A DNA stretch of 26,825 nt from CAYJLC01 sp044426355 (GCA_044426355.1 JAWXUO010000029.1:1-26825); one strand, 5' to 3'; shown: positions 7,543-15,353, counted from the stretch's first letter. Numbers and translations: made by a program. The notes: generated from the sequence alone by a model not told the origin.

Positions 7543-8043
7543 TTAAATTATATAATGTGAAAATTCGTTCATTACAAATTCGCAAATTGACATAATGAAT
7601 TTTAAATCACGGTATATGTCGCTTTCTGTGCTATCATAAAGTTTTTTCTGCTCGTTTAAAAATGTTATAACACTCTCAAATTCATCTTTAAAAACAAATT
7701 TTTCAAATTCGTCTTTTTTAAGCAATCTTTCCATCTCACATTCGTATTTAATGTGTAAAATTCCGTGAGAAATACGCAAGTTATACTTGTGTGCGTAACA
7801 ATAATAGTCACAAATGTAATGAATTAATTCGCCAAGGTGCAAAGCTCTTGCGTTTTTCGAGTTTGAATGTTCAATTTTATATATGCAATTAAAAATATGC
7901 ATTTGCAAATGAACTTCTCGGTGTGGTTGAGTTCTTCTATCAAAATCTGGCAAAACAGAACCAACAGCAAATATAAATCTCTGTTTTGGTTTAATATGCT
8001 TTGAAATTTTTTGTGCAACAACTAAATGGGAAGTTATATTCAT
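7543..8043 (-). CDS. Zinc-dependent phospholipase C-like protein, cytoplasmic
   Basis: A 166-residue protein without a signal peptide. Ligand spacing copies the three-zinc site of the Bacillus cereus phospholipase C family. His75-x3-Asp79-x5-His85 (HYICDYYCYAH) and His97-x3-Glu101 (HIKYE) match H118/D122/H128 and H142/E146. Asp35 and His49 have the same 14-residue gap as D55 and H69, and His6 could play H14. Lipid hydrolysis is not certain: many cytoplasmic members of this fold are uncharacterised. An earlier in-frame ATG at 8106 is rejected because it lies inside the M16 peptidase gene and lacks a ribosome binding site. The ATG at 8043 follows TAGGA, which overlaps the peptidase stop codon, so the two genes are probably coupled. 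Confidence 0.75.
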   Translation of the reverse strand: MNITSHLVVAQKISKHIKPKQRFIFAVGSVLPDFDRRTQPHREVHLQMHIFNCIYKIEHSNSKNARALHLGELIHYICDYYCYAHKYNLRISHGILHIKYECEMERLLKKDEFEKFVFKDEFESVITFLNEQKKLYDSTESDIYRDLKFIMSICEFVMNEFSHYII

Positions 8044-8051
8044 ATTATATC

Positions 8052-9293
8052 CTAGATTTTGAAAATACTGTAGTTTTCTTCTGTAGAAACATCGCCAACA
8101 GCACAAAAAGACATTTTTTCGTAATTTATAATTTGTTTTGCAAGAGTTTGAACGTCTTCTATAGTAACGCTGTCATATTTTTCTATAATTTCATCAGCTG
8201 TTAAAATTTTATTGTGAAACATTAGCGAACGTGCTAGAAAATGCATTCTAGAATTATTACTTTCAAGACCCATTAGAATATTAGCTTTGATTTGCTCTCT
8301 TTGACGCAGTAGTTCTTCGAGAGTAATTCCATTTTCGACCATATCGTTTAGCACTTCAAAAATCAGTTTTATAGCTTTATCTTCGGTGTTTTTTGAAAGA
8401 GCTACATATATAGAAAAAATTCCTGTGTCTAAATTTGCAGAGTTAAAGCTAGAAATACTATAGCATAAACCGTTTTCCTCACGAACTTTTTGGAAAAGTC
8501 GAGAAGACATTCCAGAGCCTAAAAGGCTGTTAAAAACCTGTAAAGCATATCTGTTTTCATCAACAACAGAAAGTCCGTTAAATGAAATACAAAGGTGATT
8601 TTGCTCTATATCTTTCTTGATTAGAAGTTTTGTGTTTTTAAAATCAGCACTTTCAAAAGTGTTTTTTCCACCAGATGACACTTGACTGAAAATTTCTTCG
8701 ATTTTTTGTATATGATTCTCGTCATAACTGCCAGCTACAGATATTATAACATTTTCGCCGATGTAATTTTCTTGCACATATTTATGCATTACTTCAGAAT
8801 TTATATTTTTTAATGTGTCTACTGTGCCTAAAACAGGCATTCCAAGTGAACTATCCGAGTGGATTTCTCCGTATAATTTTTCAATAACAACATCTTCAGG
8901 TTGGTCTTCATACATAGAAATTTCTTCTTCTATAACACTTCTTTCAAGGTCTATATCTTTATCTAAAAAAAGCGAGTTTAAAAACATATCAGAAAGCACA
9001 TCTATAGCAATATCTAAATGTATATCTAAAGCTTTTGCATAGTAACAAGTACATTCTTTTGTGGTAAAAGCGTTCATTTGCCCACCGATTCCGTCAATTT
9101 GCGTTGCAATATCTTTTGCTGTACGTGTTTTAGTACCTTTAAAAAGCATATGTTCTATGAAATGGGAAATTCCGTTAATATGAGATGGCTCGTGCCTAGA
9201 GCCGTTTTGCACCCAAATGCCTATCGAACATGACCTAATATTTGTATTTTTTTCAAAAATGATACGAACACCGTTTTTTAATGTTTTTGTCAT
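8052..9293 (-). CDS. M16 family zinc metallopeptidase (insulinase/processing-peptidase type)
   Basis: The 413-residue length is typical of the YmxG/PqqL-like bacterial peptidases. The inverted zinc motif HFIEH (His44, catalytic Glu47, His48) is followed 76 residues later by the third ligand Glu124 in EEEISMYEDQPED, the usual spacing. The C-terminal half carries the paired inactive M16_C domain with GSGMSSRLFQKVREENGLCYSI around residues 255-276. There is no signal peptide, so it is cytoplasmic. Family members degrade peptides; the natural substrate here is unknown. The ATG at 9293 has AAGGAG at six bases. The downstream phospholipase-C-like gene begins eight bases after its stop. The 245 bp upstream, shared with the divergent amidase gene, show no clear promoter on this strand. 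Confidence 0.93.
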   Translation of the reverse strand: MTKTLKNGVRIIFEKNTNIRSCSIGIWVQNGSRHEPSHINGISHFIEHMLFKGTKTRTAKDIATQIDGIGGQMNAFTTKECTCYYAKALDIHLDIAIDVLSDMFLNSLFLDKDIDLERSVIEEEISMYEDQPEDVVIEKLYGEIHSDSSLGMPVLGTVDTLKNINSEVMHKYVQENYIGENVIISVAGSYDENHIQKIEEIFSQVSSGGKNTFESADFKNTKLLIKKDIEQNHLCISFNGLSVVDENRYALQVFNSLLGSGMSSRLFQKVREENGLCYSISSFNSANLDTGIFSIYVALSKNTEDKAIKLIFEVLNDMVENGITLEELLRQREQIKANILMGLESNNSRMHFLARSLMFHNKILTADEIIEKYDSVTIEDVQTLAKQIINYEKMSFCAVGDVSTEENYSIFKI

Positions 9294-9475
9294 AAAATCT
9301 CCTTAGTTTTAGTTAATTATTATTATGTATCTATATGTGTATATTAAAAATAAAGTTACAATATAAGTTTAACACAAAAAACTAAAAAAGTGAAGTGAAA
9401 AAACATTTTTTATTTTAAAAATAAAGGTAAAAACAGAAAAATTTAGTAGATTTATAAATTAGTTTAATAAAAGTG

Positions 9476-9504
9476 TTGACATAAATTAAGTTATGCTGTA
9501 TTAT
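9476..9504 (+). promoter_or_regulatory. Strong predicted promoter of the amidase gene
   Basis: TTGACA (9476-9481), a 17-bp spacer, TATTAT (9499-9504). The leader is only about 28 nt and ends in AAAGGAAGG before the ATG at 9539. Confidence 0.75.
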
Positions 9505-9538
9505 CATAATCACACATAACGTGTAGAAAGGAAGGTTT

Positions 9539-10174
9539 ATGGAAATTACAAAACATTTAAGTTTGATAAACTTTACGCAAGGGATAAACAAAGAAAATAA
9601 ATATATAGTGGTACATTATACTGGAAACAATGGAGATTCGGCGATAAATAATGCTATATATTTTCACTCGGACAACAGAGGAGCATCGGCACACTATTTT
9701 GTAGATGAAGATGATATAGTGCAAGTTGTTTTAGATGAGAATATAGGTTGGCACTGTGGAACAACAGGAACGTATAAACATTTTGAGTGTAGAAATGCAA
9801 ATTCTATAGGAATAGAAATGTGTTCTCGTATAGATGGATATGGAAAATATTACATCAAAGATGAAGTTATAGAAAAAACACAAGAACTAATTCGATATTT
9901 GATGAAACTACACAATATACCTTTAGAAAATGTGATACGACACTATGACGTGACAGGAAAAATTTGTCCTGCACCTATGGTGACAGATGAGGAACTTTGG
10001 GAGGATTTTATGAGCAATATTGAAAAAAACACAGAACAAGATTTGTCATCTTGGGCAGAAGATGGATATAAATATGTTTTGGAAAATGAAATTTCGGACG
10101 GTTTAAATCCAAAAGATAATGTCACACGAGAAGAATTATGGACTATGCTAGAACGTTTTAGCAAAAAAATATAA
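9539..10174 (+). CDS. N-acetylmuramoyl-L-alanine amidase (Amidase_2) with SLH-like tail, endolysin-like
   Basis: Cleaves the lactyl-L-alanine bond of peptidoglycan. The 211-residue product has an Amidase_2/PGRP domain at about 18-150. Expected zinc ligands are His26 (VVHYTG), His135 (IRHYDVTG) and Cys143 (KICPAP), in the order known for T7 lysozyme. ASAHYFVDEDD, GWHCG and NSIGIEMC are further family segments. Residues about 170-208 (WAEDGYKYVLENEISDG...VTREELWTMLERF) resemble one S-layer-homology repeat, a probable wall-binding tail. No signal peptide is visible, which is unusual for a housekeeping hydrolase and typical of phage endolysins or mother-cell lysins. No holin or phage genes flank it. 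It has its own promoter and terminator. Confidence 0.9.
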   Translation: MEITKHLSLINFTQGINKENKYIVVHYTGNNGDSAINNAIYFHSDNRGASAHYFVDEDDIVQVVLDENIGWHCGTTGTYKHFECRNANSIGIEMCSRIDGYGKYYIKDEVIEKTQELIRYLMKLHNIPLENVIRHYDVTGKICPAPMVTDEELWEDFMSNIEKNTEQDLSSWAEDGYKYVLENEISDGLNPKDNVTREELWTMLERFSKKI

Positions 10175-10177
10175 AAA

Positions 10178-10239
10178 AAACTGTCATTATTCTATGCAAT
10201 ATAATTATTATATTTGCAAGAATTTGGCAGTTTAATTTT
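10178..10239. terminator. Bidirectional terminator between the amidase and ROK genes
   Basis: The outer stem AAACTGTCA/TGGCAGTTT (one G-U) encloses a second stem TGCAATATAAT/ATTATATTTGCA. T-rich runs lie on both outer sides: TTTAATTTTT on the plus strand and TTTTTTTATATTTTTTT on the minus strand. Confidence 0.75.
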
Positions 10240-10242
10240 TTA

Positions 10243-10294
10243 TTAAGGCAATTCCTCAAAATTTAACTATTATAGTTATGAGGAGTTGTCTTAA
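10243..10294. repeat. Long near-perfect hairpin at the 3' end of the ROK gene
   Basis: A 16-bp outer stem (10243-10258 with 10279-10294, two G-U pairs) and a 6-bp inner stem TAACTA/TAGTTA are joined by a 5-nt bulge, with a 3-nt loop. It includes the ROK stop codon. No T run follows on either strand, so it is more likely an mRNA 3'-end stabiliser acting with the adjacent terminator than a terminator itself. Confidence 0.6.
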
Positions 10295-11415
10295 ATTCTG
10301 TTTAATAAGTTTGATATATAATATAAGCCAGCTCCTACAGCTTGAGAAAAATCACCACTAGAACCTAGTATAATATCGTCACGATTTATAGGGAATGCTG
10401 TAAAAGAGTTTACTTCGTCTAAAAGATATTCAATATCATTTTCTTTAAAGTAAGGTGCGATATATCCACTTATAATATATTTTCCATCTATAACAACGCT
10501 TAAATTTCGTATAGCTAGTGCTAAATAACGTAAATATTCTTGCCATATGCTAATGCATTTAAGATTATTATATTCGATTTCTTTGAAAAATTCTTTAACA
10601 GGCATATTTGCAGTTTGTTCAAGAGCGTTTGCAGAACAATATGTTTCTAAGCAACCTCTTTTAGAACAGTAGCACATAGCTCCATCAGTATTCATGCACA
10701 AATGTTCAACGATACCACTACGCATATTGTCCCCATTTTTGATAGCACCATCTACAATGATAGCACCACCTAGATTTCTGTTTAAAAGGAACACAACGCC
10801 ATTTTGAAGACCTTTGTTTTGCCAAAGTTCGAGATTAGCAGCAGCTTTTGAGTCATGTTCTAAACGGCAAGGATAAGATATAAATTTCTGAAAATCTTCT
10901 ATATTCATATTAGTGTTTTTAAGTATTTCGCCATAAACTACATAGTCGCCCTCTTTAGAAACAATGCCTTGTGTTGCAATAGATACACCTAGTATATCTT
11001 TTAAATTATTTTTTATAATAAAATTGTTTATGTATTCGCTTACCGTTTTACAGTAGTCCTCGCTTGATTTGAAGGGGAAATGTATTATAGCACTTTTAAT
11101 TATTTTGCCATATAAGTCAATCGCTACAATATGTAGCATATCTTTTAAAATAGCAACTCCGATAGCAATTTTTGCGATAGAATTAATTTCTAAAACATCT
11201 GCTTTTCTGCCACCAGTAGATTTGAATGAACCAGTTTTATAAACTAGCCCCTCATCTTCGAGTATTCGTAAATTTTGCGACACAGTAGATAGGCTCATTG
11301 ACAAGTTTTGCGTTATTTGTTGTTTGCTAGTTGTTTTTTGGTCATATATATAATGATAGACCATACTTTTATTATATTCCTTAACTTTCATAGTTGTCAT
11401 ACTAGTATCTTTCAT
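10291..11415 (-). CDS. ROK-family transcriptional regulator (NagC/XylR/Mlc type)
   Basis: A 374-residue repressor-type ROK protein. It has an N-terminal winged helix-turn-helix (about 28-60, KQQITQNLSMSLSTVSQNLRILEDEGLV) and a sugar-kinase-like ROK domain (about 80-370). EHDSKAAA at 186-193 keeps the ROK Asp188. The structural zinc site His238, Cys248, Cys250, Cys255 (CYCSKRGC) has the same spacing as in Mlc. It is transcribed divergently from the dehydrogenase-permease pair, so it probably controls them in response to a sugar, sugar acid or derivative; the effector is unknown. The start at 11415 has only a weak Shine-Dalgarno (AAGTGAGAG), and an ATG five codons in is a possible alternative. 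The promoter is at 11453-11481. Confidence 0.9.
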   Translation of the reverse strand: MKDTSMTTMKVKEYNKSMVYHYIYDQKTTSKQQITQNLSMSLSTVSQNLRILEDEGLVYKTGSFKSTGGRKADVLEINSIAKIAIGVAILKDMLHIVAIDLYGKIIKSAIIHFPFKSSEDYCKTVSEYINNFIIKNNLKDILGVSIATQGIVSKEGDYVVYGEILKNTNMNIEDFQKFISYPCRLEHDSKAAANLELWQNKGLQNGVVFLLNRNLGGAIIVDGAIKNGDNMRSGIVEHLCMNTDGAMCYCSKRGCLETYCSANALEQTANMPVKEFFKEIEYNNLKCISIWQEYLRYLALAIRNLSVVIDGKYIISGYIAPYFKENDIEYLLDEVNSFTAFPINRDDIILGSSGDFSQAVGAGLYYISNLLNRI

Positions 11416-11431
11416 AGAAAACTCTCACTTT

Positions 11432-11449
11432 CTTAAGTTTAACTTTAAC
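11432..11449 (-). promoter_or_regulatory. Possible autoregulatory operator of the ROK gene
   Basis: TTAAAGTTAAACTTAA (minus strand) is an imperfect dyad in the expected +1 region, just below the -10 of the ROK promoter. Its position suits autorepression, but the sequence differs from the dyad at 11584-11607, so this is tentative. Confidence 0.25.
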
Positions 11450-11452
11450 AGT

Positions 11453-11481
11453 ATTATAATATATAATATATAAAAAATCAA
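11453..11481 (-). promoter_or_regulatory. Predicted promoter of the ROK regulator
   Basis: On the minus strand TTGATT (11476-11481), 17 bp, TATAAT (11453-11458). Confidence 0.65.
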
Positions 11482-11544
11482 CACATAAATAAAAATTTGG
11501 CGAAATGCATAAAAATTTTGAAAAAATATTATAAAATATGTATA

Positions 11545-11573
11545 TTGCAATATCTTTTAAAAAAATGTACAAT
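11545..11573 (+). promoter_or_regulatory. Predicted promoter of the dehydrogenase-permease operon
   Basis: TTGCAA (11545-11550), 17 bp, TACAAT (11568-11573). The -10 lies inside a tandem heptamer AATGTAC-AATGTAC (11564-11577). Confidence 0.55.
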
Positions 11574-11583
11574 GTACTTATAG

Positions 11584-11607
11584 ATAAGACATAACTAAAA
11601 GTCTTAT
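11584..11607 (+). promoter_or_regulatory. Dyad operator candidate downstream of the dehydrogenase promoter
   Basis: Perfect 7-bp arms ATAAGAC (11584-11590) and GTCTTAT (11601-11607) are spaced by 10 bp and lie at about +4 to +27 of the predicted transcript. The size and place suit a dimeric repressor such as the divergent ROK protein. It could also form an RNA hairpin. Binding is inference. Confidence 0.45.
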
Positions 11608-11649
11608 GATTATGATTTTAAACTATAATTTTAGAAAGAGGTAATTATT

Positions 11650-12675
11650 ATGAAAAGTTCAGTATTTTATAGCAAACAAAAACAGCTAGTAGAAAACAGC
11701 GAAATGCCAAAATGTGGTGTAGAAGAAGTGTTAATTAATGTAAAAGCTTGTGGGATATGTGGAACAGATGTACATATATATGAAGGAAATCCTGGCTCGG
11801 CTGATGTTACAGGACCTATTATACTCGGACATGAATTTTCTGGTATTATCACAGAAATAGGAGCTAATGTTAAAAACTTTAAAGTAGGGGACAGAGTTTG
11901 CGTAGACCCTAACTGGTATTGTGGTGGTTGTACACCTTGTAGAGATGGCGATGTTCATTTTTGCGAAAATATGGAAAGTTATGGAGTTACTTTAAACGGT
12001 GGTTTTGCAGAATATTGTGCTGTAAATGAAAAAGTTGTATATAAACTTGGCGAAAACACAAATTATGAACAAGGGGCTATGGTAGAACCTTTAGCTTGTT
12101 GTGTGCATGGAATTGATATGTGTAATATTAGCGTAGGTAAAAAAGTTGTTGTTATCGGTGGTGGCATGATAGGGTTACTTATGGTGCAACTTGCAAAACT
12201 AGAAGGTGCATCGAAAGTTGCGTTGCTAGAACCAGTAGACGTTAAACGTGATATGGGCATTAAAATGGGAGCAGATATTGCGATTGACCCTATAAACCAA
12301 GATGTAAAAGCAGTTTTAAAAGAACAAGGCTTTGACAATGTTAATGTTGTTATAGAATGTGTTGGAAGAACACAAACTATAGAACAAGCTATAGACATAG
12401 TAGGTTATAAAGGGATAGTTATGATGTTTGGACTTACAGGTCCTGATGATACTATAGCAGTTAAACCGTTTACAGTGTTTAAAAAAGAAATAGAAATAAA
12501 ATCATCTTTTATAAATCCGTGTACACACAAAAGAGCTATAGATTTAATAGATAATGGTAGAATTGATGTGCTATCTATGATATACTCAGTAGAGGGATTA
12601 GATAAATTAGTTGATATTGTTTCAACACCAGCTTTGCGTGCAAATGGTAAATATTTAATAGACCCTTCAAAATAA
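11650..12675 (+). CDS. Zinc-dependent medium-chain dehydrogenase (polyol/aldonate dehydrogenase type)
   Basis: NAD(P)-dependent oxidoreductase of the sorbitol/threonine/L-idonate dehydrogenase group, 341 residues. Catalytic zinc ligands are Cys37 (CGICGTDVH), His61 and Glu62 (GHEF). Structural zinc ligands are Cys91, Cys94, Cys97 and Cys105 (CGGCTPC...C). The Rossmann glycine motif GGGMIG is at 170-175. AGAGG precedes the ATG at 11650. The GntP-family permease follows after 19 bases, and a ROK regulator is divergent, so the substrate is probably a sugar acid or polyol taken up by that permease. The E. coli idn genes also pair a dehydrogenase of this family with a GntP-family transporter; L-idonate is therefore one candidate, not a firm call. 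Confidence 0.88.
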   Translation: MKSSVFYSKQKQLVENSEMPKCGVEEVLINVKACGICGTDVHIYEGNPGSADVTGPIILGHEFSGIITEIGANVKNFKVGDRVCVDPNWYCGGCTPCRDGDVHFCENMESYGVTLNGGFAEYCAVNEKVVYKLGENTNYEQGAMVEPLACCVHGIDMCNISVGKKVVVIGGGMIGLLMVQLAKLEGASKVALLEPVDVKRDMGIKMGADIAIDPINQDVKAVLKEQGFDNVNVVIECVGRTQTIEQAIDIVGYKGIVMMFGLTGPDDTIAVKPFTVFKKEIEIKSSFINPCTHKRAIDLIDNGRIDVLSMIYSVEGLDKLVDIVSTPALRANGKYLIDPSK

Positions 12676-12694
12676 ATAAAAGGAGTACACTATT

Positions 12695-14047
12695 ATGAAC
12701 GATGTAATTTTTGTAGTTTCCCCAGAAAGATTAATATTATCAGCATTTTTAGGAATAGGATTGCTTTTATTATTAATTATAAAATTTAAATTGCACCCTG
12801 TTTTATCACTTTTAGTATCGTCACTATTTATAGGGCTTGGTGCAGGTATGCCATCAACTCTTTTAGCACAAACGGTAGAAGCAGGTGCAGGAAAAACACT
12901 TCAAGGAATTGTGCTTTTAATTGGTCTTGGCTCAATGTTTGGAGGAATGCTTGAGGTTTCAGGTGGTGCAAAATGTGTTGCTCAAACTCTTGTAAATAAA
13001 GTTGGCGAAAGCAAAGCAGGAATGGCACTAGGAATTACAGGACTTATAGTAGGTACGGCTGTGTTTTTTGAAGCAGGGGTAATGATTTTAATACCTCTTG
13101 CGTTTAGCCTTTCTCGTAGGACAAAAAAATCTACTTTATTTTATGCGATACCTTTGCTTGCAGGTTTAGCATCTGGTTTTGCTTTTATTCCACCGTCGGC
13201 AGGTTCTATTTTGGTTGCCAATATGATAGGCGTTGATTTAGGTATCATGATTTTAGTTGGTGTGCCAACAGGGGTGTTGTCACTTTTTACAGGTGGTATA
13301 ATCTGGTCTAAAATTGTCGGTAAAAAAATTCATGCACATATTCCACACAATATGATGGACAGCGACGATGAAGTGGAACTTCCAGAATTTAAAGTGGTTT
13401 TGGGTATTATTTTAATACCACTTGTGTTAATACTTTTAAGTACACTTACAAACTATGTTTCGCTACCAGTTTATATAGATGCGATTTTATTGTTTTTTGG
13501 AACACCTTTTGTAGCTTTGATTGTAGCTTTAGTTACAGCTATGTTTTTACTTGGTAAAAAACATGGATACACATCAGAGCAAATAAAAAATATCCTAGAC
13601 AGCTCGCTAAAACCAACGGCTGGTATTTTGCTAGTTATCACTGGTGGAGGGATTATAAGCGAAGTTTTACAGGTTTGTGGAATGGGCGATATAGTAGGCT
13701 CGGCTCTCGAGCAAGTAGGGCTTCCTATAATAATAGTAGCGTTTTTAATATCTGCATTAATACGTATTTGTGTGGGTAACGCAATAGTTGCAATGACTAT
13801 GGCGACAGGGATTTTAATTTCTATGCCAGAAGTTGCTCTTTTATCCCAATTAAACTTAGCAGCACTAGTATTAGCGATAAACGGTGGAGCTACTGCTTTT
13901 AGCCATGTTAATGACTCAGGATTTTGGCTTGTTTCGTCGTTGTTGAAAATAGATGAAAAAGACACGTTGAAATCTTGGACTATAATGGAAACTATCATCG
14001 GTTTTACAGGTTTGTTTTGTGCTATTTTAATATCTTTAGTAGCATAA
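12695..14047 (+). CDS. GntP-family permease (gluconate/organic acid:H+ symporter)
   Basis: A 450-residue integral membrane protein with hydrophobic segments over nearly its whole length (about 12). GntP-family features include GIVLLIGLGSMFGGMLEVSGGAK (about residues 70-92), the FEAGVMILIPLAF segment near 125-137, FIPPSAGSI near 163-171, and NGGATAFSHVNDSGFWLV near the C-terminus (about 400-417). Known members import gluconate, L-idonate, D-glycerate or 3-hydroxybutyrate with protons; which one applies here cannot be read from sequence. AAGGAG lies about nine bases before the ATG. It is cotranscribed with the upstream dehydrogenase and ends at a strong terminator. Confidence 0.92.
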   Translation: MNDVIFVVSPERLILSAFLGIGLLLLLIIKFKLHPVLSLLVSSLFIGLGAGMPSTLLAQTVEAGAGKTLQGIVLLIGLGSMFGGMLEVSGGAKCVAQTLVNKVGESKAGMALGITGLIVGTAVFFEAGVMILIPLAFSLSRRTKKSTLFYAIPLLAGLASGFAFIPPSAGSILVANMIGVDLGIMILVGVPTGVLSLFTGGIIWSKIVGKKIHAHIPHNMMDSDDEVELPEFKVVLGIILIPLVLILLSTLTNYVSLPVYIDAILLFFGTPFVALIVALVTAMFLLGKKHGYTSEQIKNILDSSLKPTAGILLVITGGGIISEVLQVCGMGDIVGSALEQVGLPIIIVAFLISALIRICVGNAIVAMTMATGILISMPEVALLSQLNLAALVLAINGGATAFSHVNDSGFWLVSSLLKIDEKDTLKSWTIMETIIGFTGLFCAILISLVA

Positions 14048-14065
14048 CTATAAAAACATAAAAAA

Positions 14066-14102
14066 AGCTGTCGCAGGTAAAAATATCTGCGACAGTTTTT
14101 TT
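14066..14102. terminator. Bidirectional terminator between the GntP permease gene and ispE
   Basis: A perfect 9-bp stem, CTGTCGCAG (14068-14076) with CTGCGACAG (14087-14095). TTTTTTT follows on the plus strand and CTTTTTTT on the minus strand. Confidence 0.92.
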
Positions 14103-14976
14103 ATATATTATTAATATCGTTTGAAATATCTGTAAGGTAAGTATCACGGTAGTTTTTGCGTAATTTATGGAAAGCTTTTAGAGCATTTTTTTCGTTTTCA
14201 AAAAGACCGAAAACGGTAGGACCACTCCCACTCATCAAAACGCCATTTGGTTTAAAATCTAGTAAAGAATTTTTTATAATATTAATTTCTTTGTGACGTT
14301 TAGCAGTAACATCTTCTAAAACATTATACATTCGCTTGCTCATACCAGCTAAGTCTTCGTTTTTAATGCAGTCTATAATGCCTTCGGTGTCAGGTCTATG
14401 CTCAATTTTATCTGCGATGATTTCTTTATAAACCCCAGCTGTAGGTACAGAAAAAGGAGGTTTGCACAAAATTACTTTGCAAGGAATAGCAGGTGGCAAA
14501 GGGGATAGTTTTTCGCCGATACCCTCAGCGAGCATAGTTCCACCATGGATACAATAAGGAACATCTGCACCCAAAGGTAAGCTTATTTCCATGAGTTCGC
14601 TCATAGATAAATTTGTTTTATATAGTTTGTTTAGTGCAATTAAAACACCAGATGCGTTAGTGCTTCCACCTGCAAGACCAGCTGATACAGGAATTTTTTT
14701 GTAAATATTAATTTTAACTCCAGTAAATGGAATTTTTGTGTAGCTAAAAAATAGCTCGCAAGCTTTGTAGGCTATGTTTTTGTTATTTGTTGGCACATAA
14801 GGAAGATTTGTGGTAAGTTCGATTGTATTTGTGTCGGTAATTATTACATCAACAATATCAGCAAGGCTTAGAGTTTGCATTATCATTTTAACTTCGTGAT
14901 AGCCATCATCTCGTTTTTGTAGCACATCTAGCGATAAATTTATTTTAGCTCTAGTGTAAATTCTTGTTAAATTCAT
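14101..14976 (-). CDS. ispE: 4-diphosphocytidyl-2-C-methyl-D-erythritol kinase
   Basis: ATP-dependent kinase of the non-mevalonate (MEP) isoprenoid pathway, 291 residues, GHMP superfamily. RAKINLSLDV at 9-18 holds the substrate-site Lys11 and Asn13. The ATP loop PVSAGLAGGSTNAS spans 96-109. The catalytic Asp138 is in LGADVPYC, and the third GHMP motif LMSGSGPTVFGLF is near residues 250-262. Ala102 replaces the more usual Gly in the loop, a mild deviation. The start at 14976 has AAAGGA upstream, and a promoter lies at 15009-15037. It appears monocistronic. Its presence shows that the organism makes isopentenyl diphosphate by the MEP route. Confidence 0.96.
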   Translation of the reverse strand: MNLTRIYTRAKINLSLDVLQKRDDGYHEVKMIMQTLSLADIVDVIITDTNTIELTTNLPYVPTNNKNIAYKACELFFSYTKIPFTGVKINIYKKIPVSAGLAGGSTNASGVLIALNKLYKTNLSMSELMEISLPLGADVPYCIHGGTMLAEGIGEKLSPLPPAIPCKVILCKPPFSVPTAGVYKEIIADKIEHRPDTEGIIDCIKNEDLAGMSKRMYNVLEDVTAKRHKEINIIKNSLLDFKPNGVLMSGSGPTVFGLFENEKNALKAFHKLRKNYRDTYLTDISNDINNI

Positions 14977-15008
14977 ATTAAAAAGTCCTTTTTAAAATTA
15001 TTAATTAT

Positions 15009-15037
15009 ATTATATACAAAATTTCAAAATAAAACAA
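15009..15037 (-). promoter_or_regulatory. Predicted promoter of ispE
   Basis: On the minus strand TTGTTT (15032-15037), 17 bp, TATAAT (15009-15014). A second TATAAT overlaps at 15004-15009. Confidence 0.5.
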
Positions 15038-15120
15038 GAGAATAATTTTTAAAATAAGAGCAACAATAAAATTAGTGCAAAATATGTTAACAATAAATAT
15101 GCACTTGAGGAGTTGATTAA

Positions 15121-15309
15121 ATGAAAAATATAGCATTAATTTTAATAGTTATCGGTGCGATAAACTGGGGACTTATAGGTTTTTTTGGGTTTGACCTTGT
15201 AGCGTTTATTTTTGGTGGTCAAATGTCTATTTTATCACGAATAATATATGCAGTGGTTGGAGTTTGTGGTGTCGTAACTTCTGTGAATTTAGTTTCGCAG
15301 AAAGTGTAG
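15121..15309 (+). CDS. DUF378 family small membrane protein
   Basis: A 62-residue protein with two hydrophobic helices (about 3-22 and 40-58). It carries the family signature IGAINWGLIGFFGFDLVAFIFG followed by SRIIYAVVGVCG. DUF378 proteins have no established function. GAGGAG precedes the ATG at eight bases. A 6-bp inverted repeat, AGTGCA (15074-15079) and TGCACT (15100-15105), sits just before the ribosome binding site and could affect initiation. It is followed by its own terminator, so it is independent of the pyrimidine operon downstream. Confidence 0.88.
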   Translation: MKNIALILIVIGAINWGLIGFFGFDLVAFIFGGQMSILSRIIYAVVGVCGVVTSVNLVSQKV

Positions 15310-15319
15310 ATTAAGGATA

Positions 15320-15353
15320 AAGCTGGCATCAAAAAAGATGTCAGTTTTATTTT
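15320..15353 (+). terminator. Intrinsic terminator after the DUF378 gene
   Basis: An 11-bp stem, AAGCTGGCATC (15320-15330) with GATGTCAGTTT (15337-15347, two G-U pairs), with a six-A loop, followed by TATTTT. Confidence 0.82.

Noticed and set aside
9294..10300. Prophage remnant around the amidase gene
   Set aside because: Only the amidase has a phage-like character. No integrase, holin, structural gene or attachment repeat is visible, and the neighbours are ordinary chromosomal genes.
11667..12398. Long antisense open frames inside the dehydrogenase gene
   Set aside because: They mirror a clearly conserved dehydrogenase on the plus strand, have no ribosome binding sites and show no recognisable domain.
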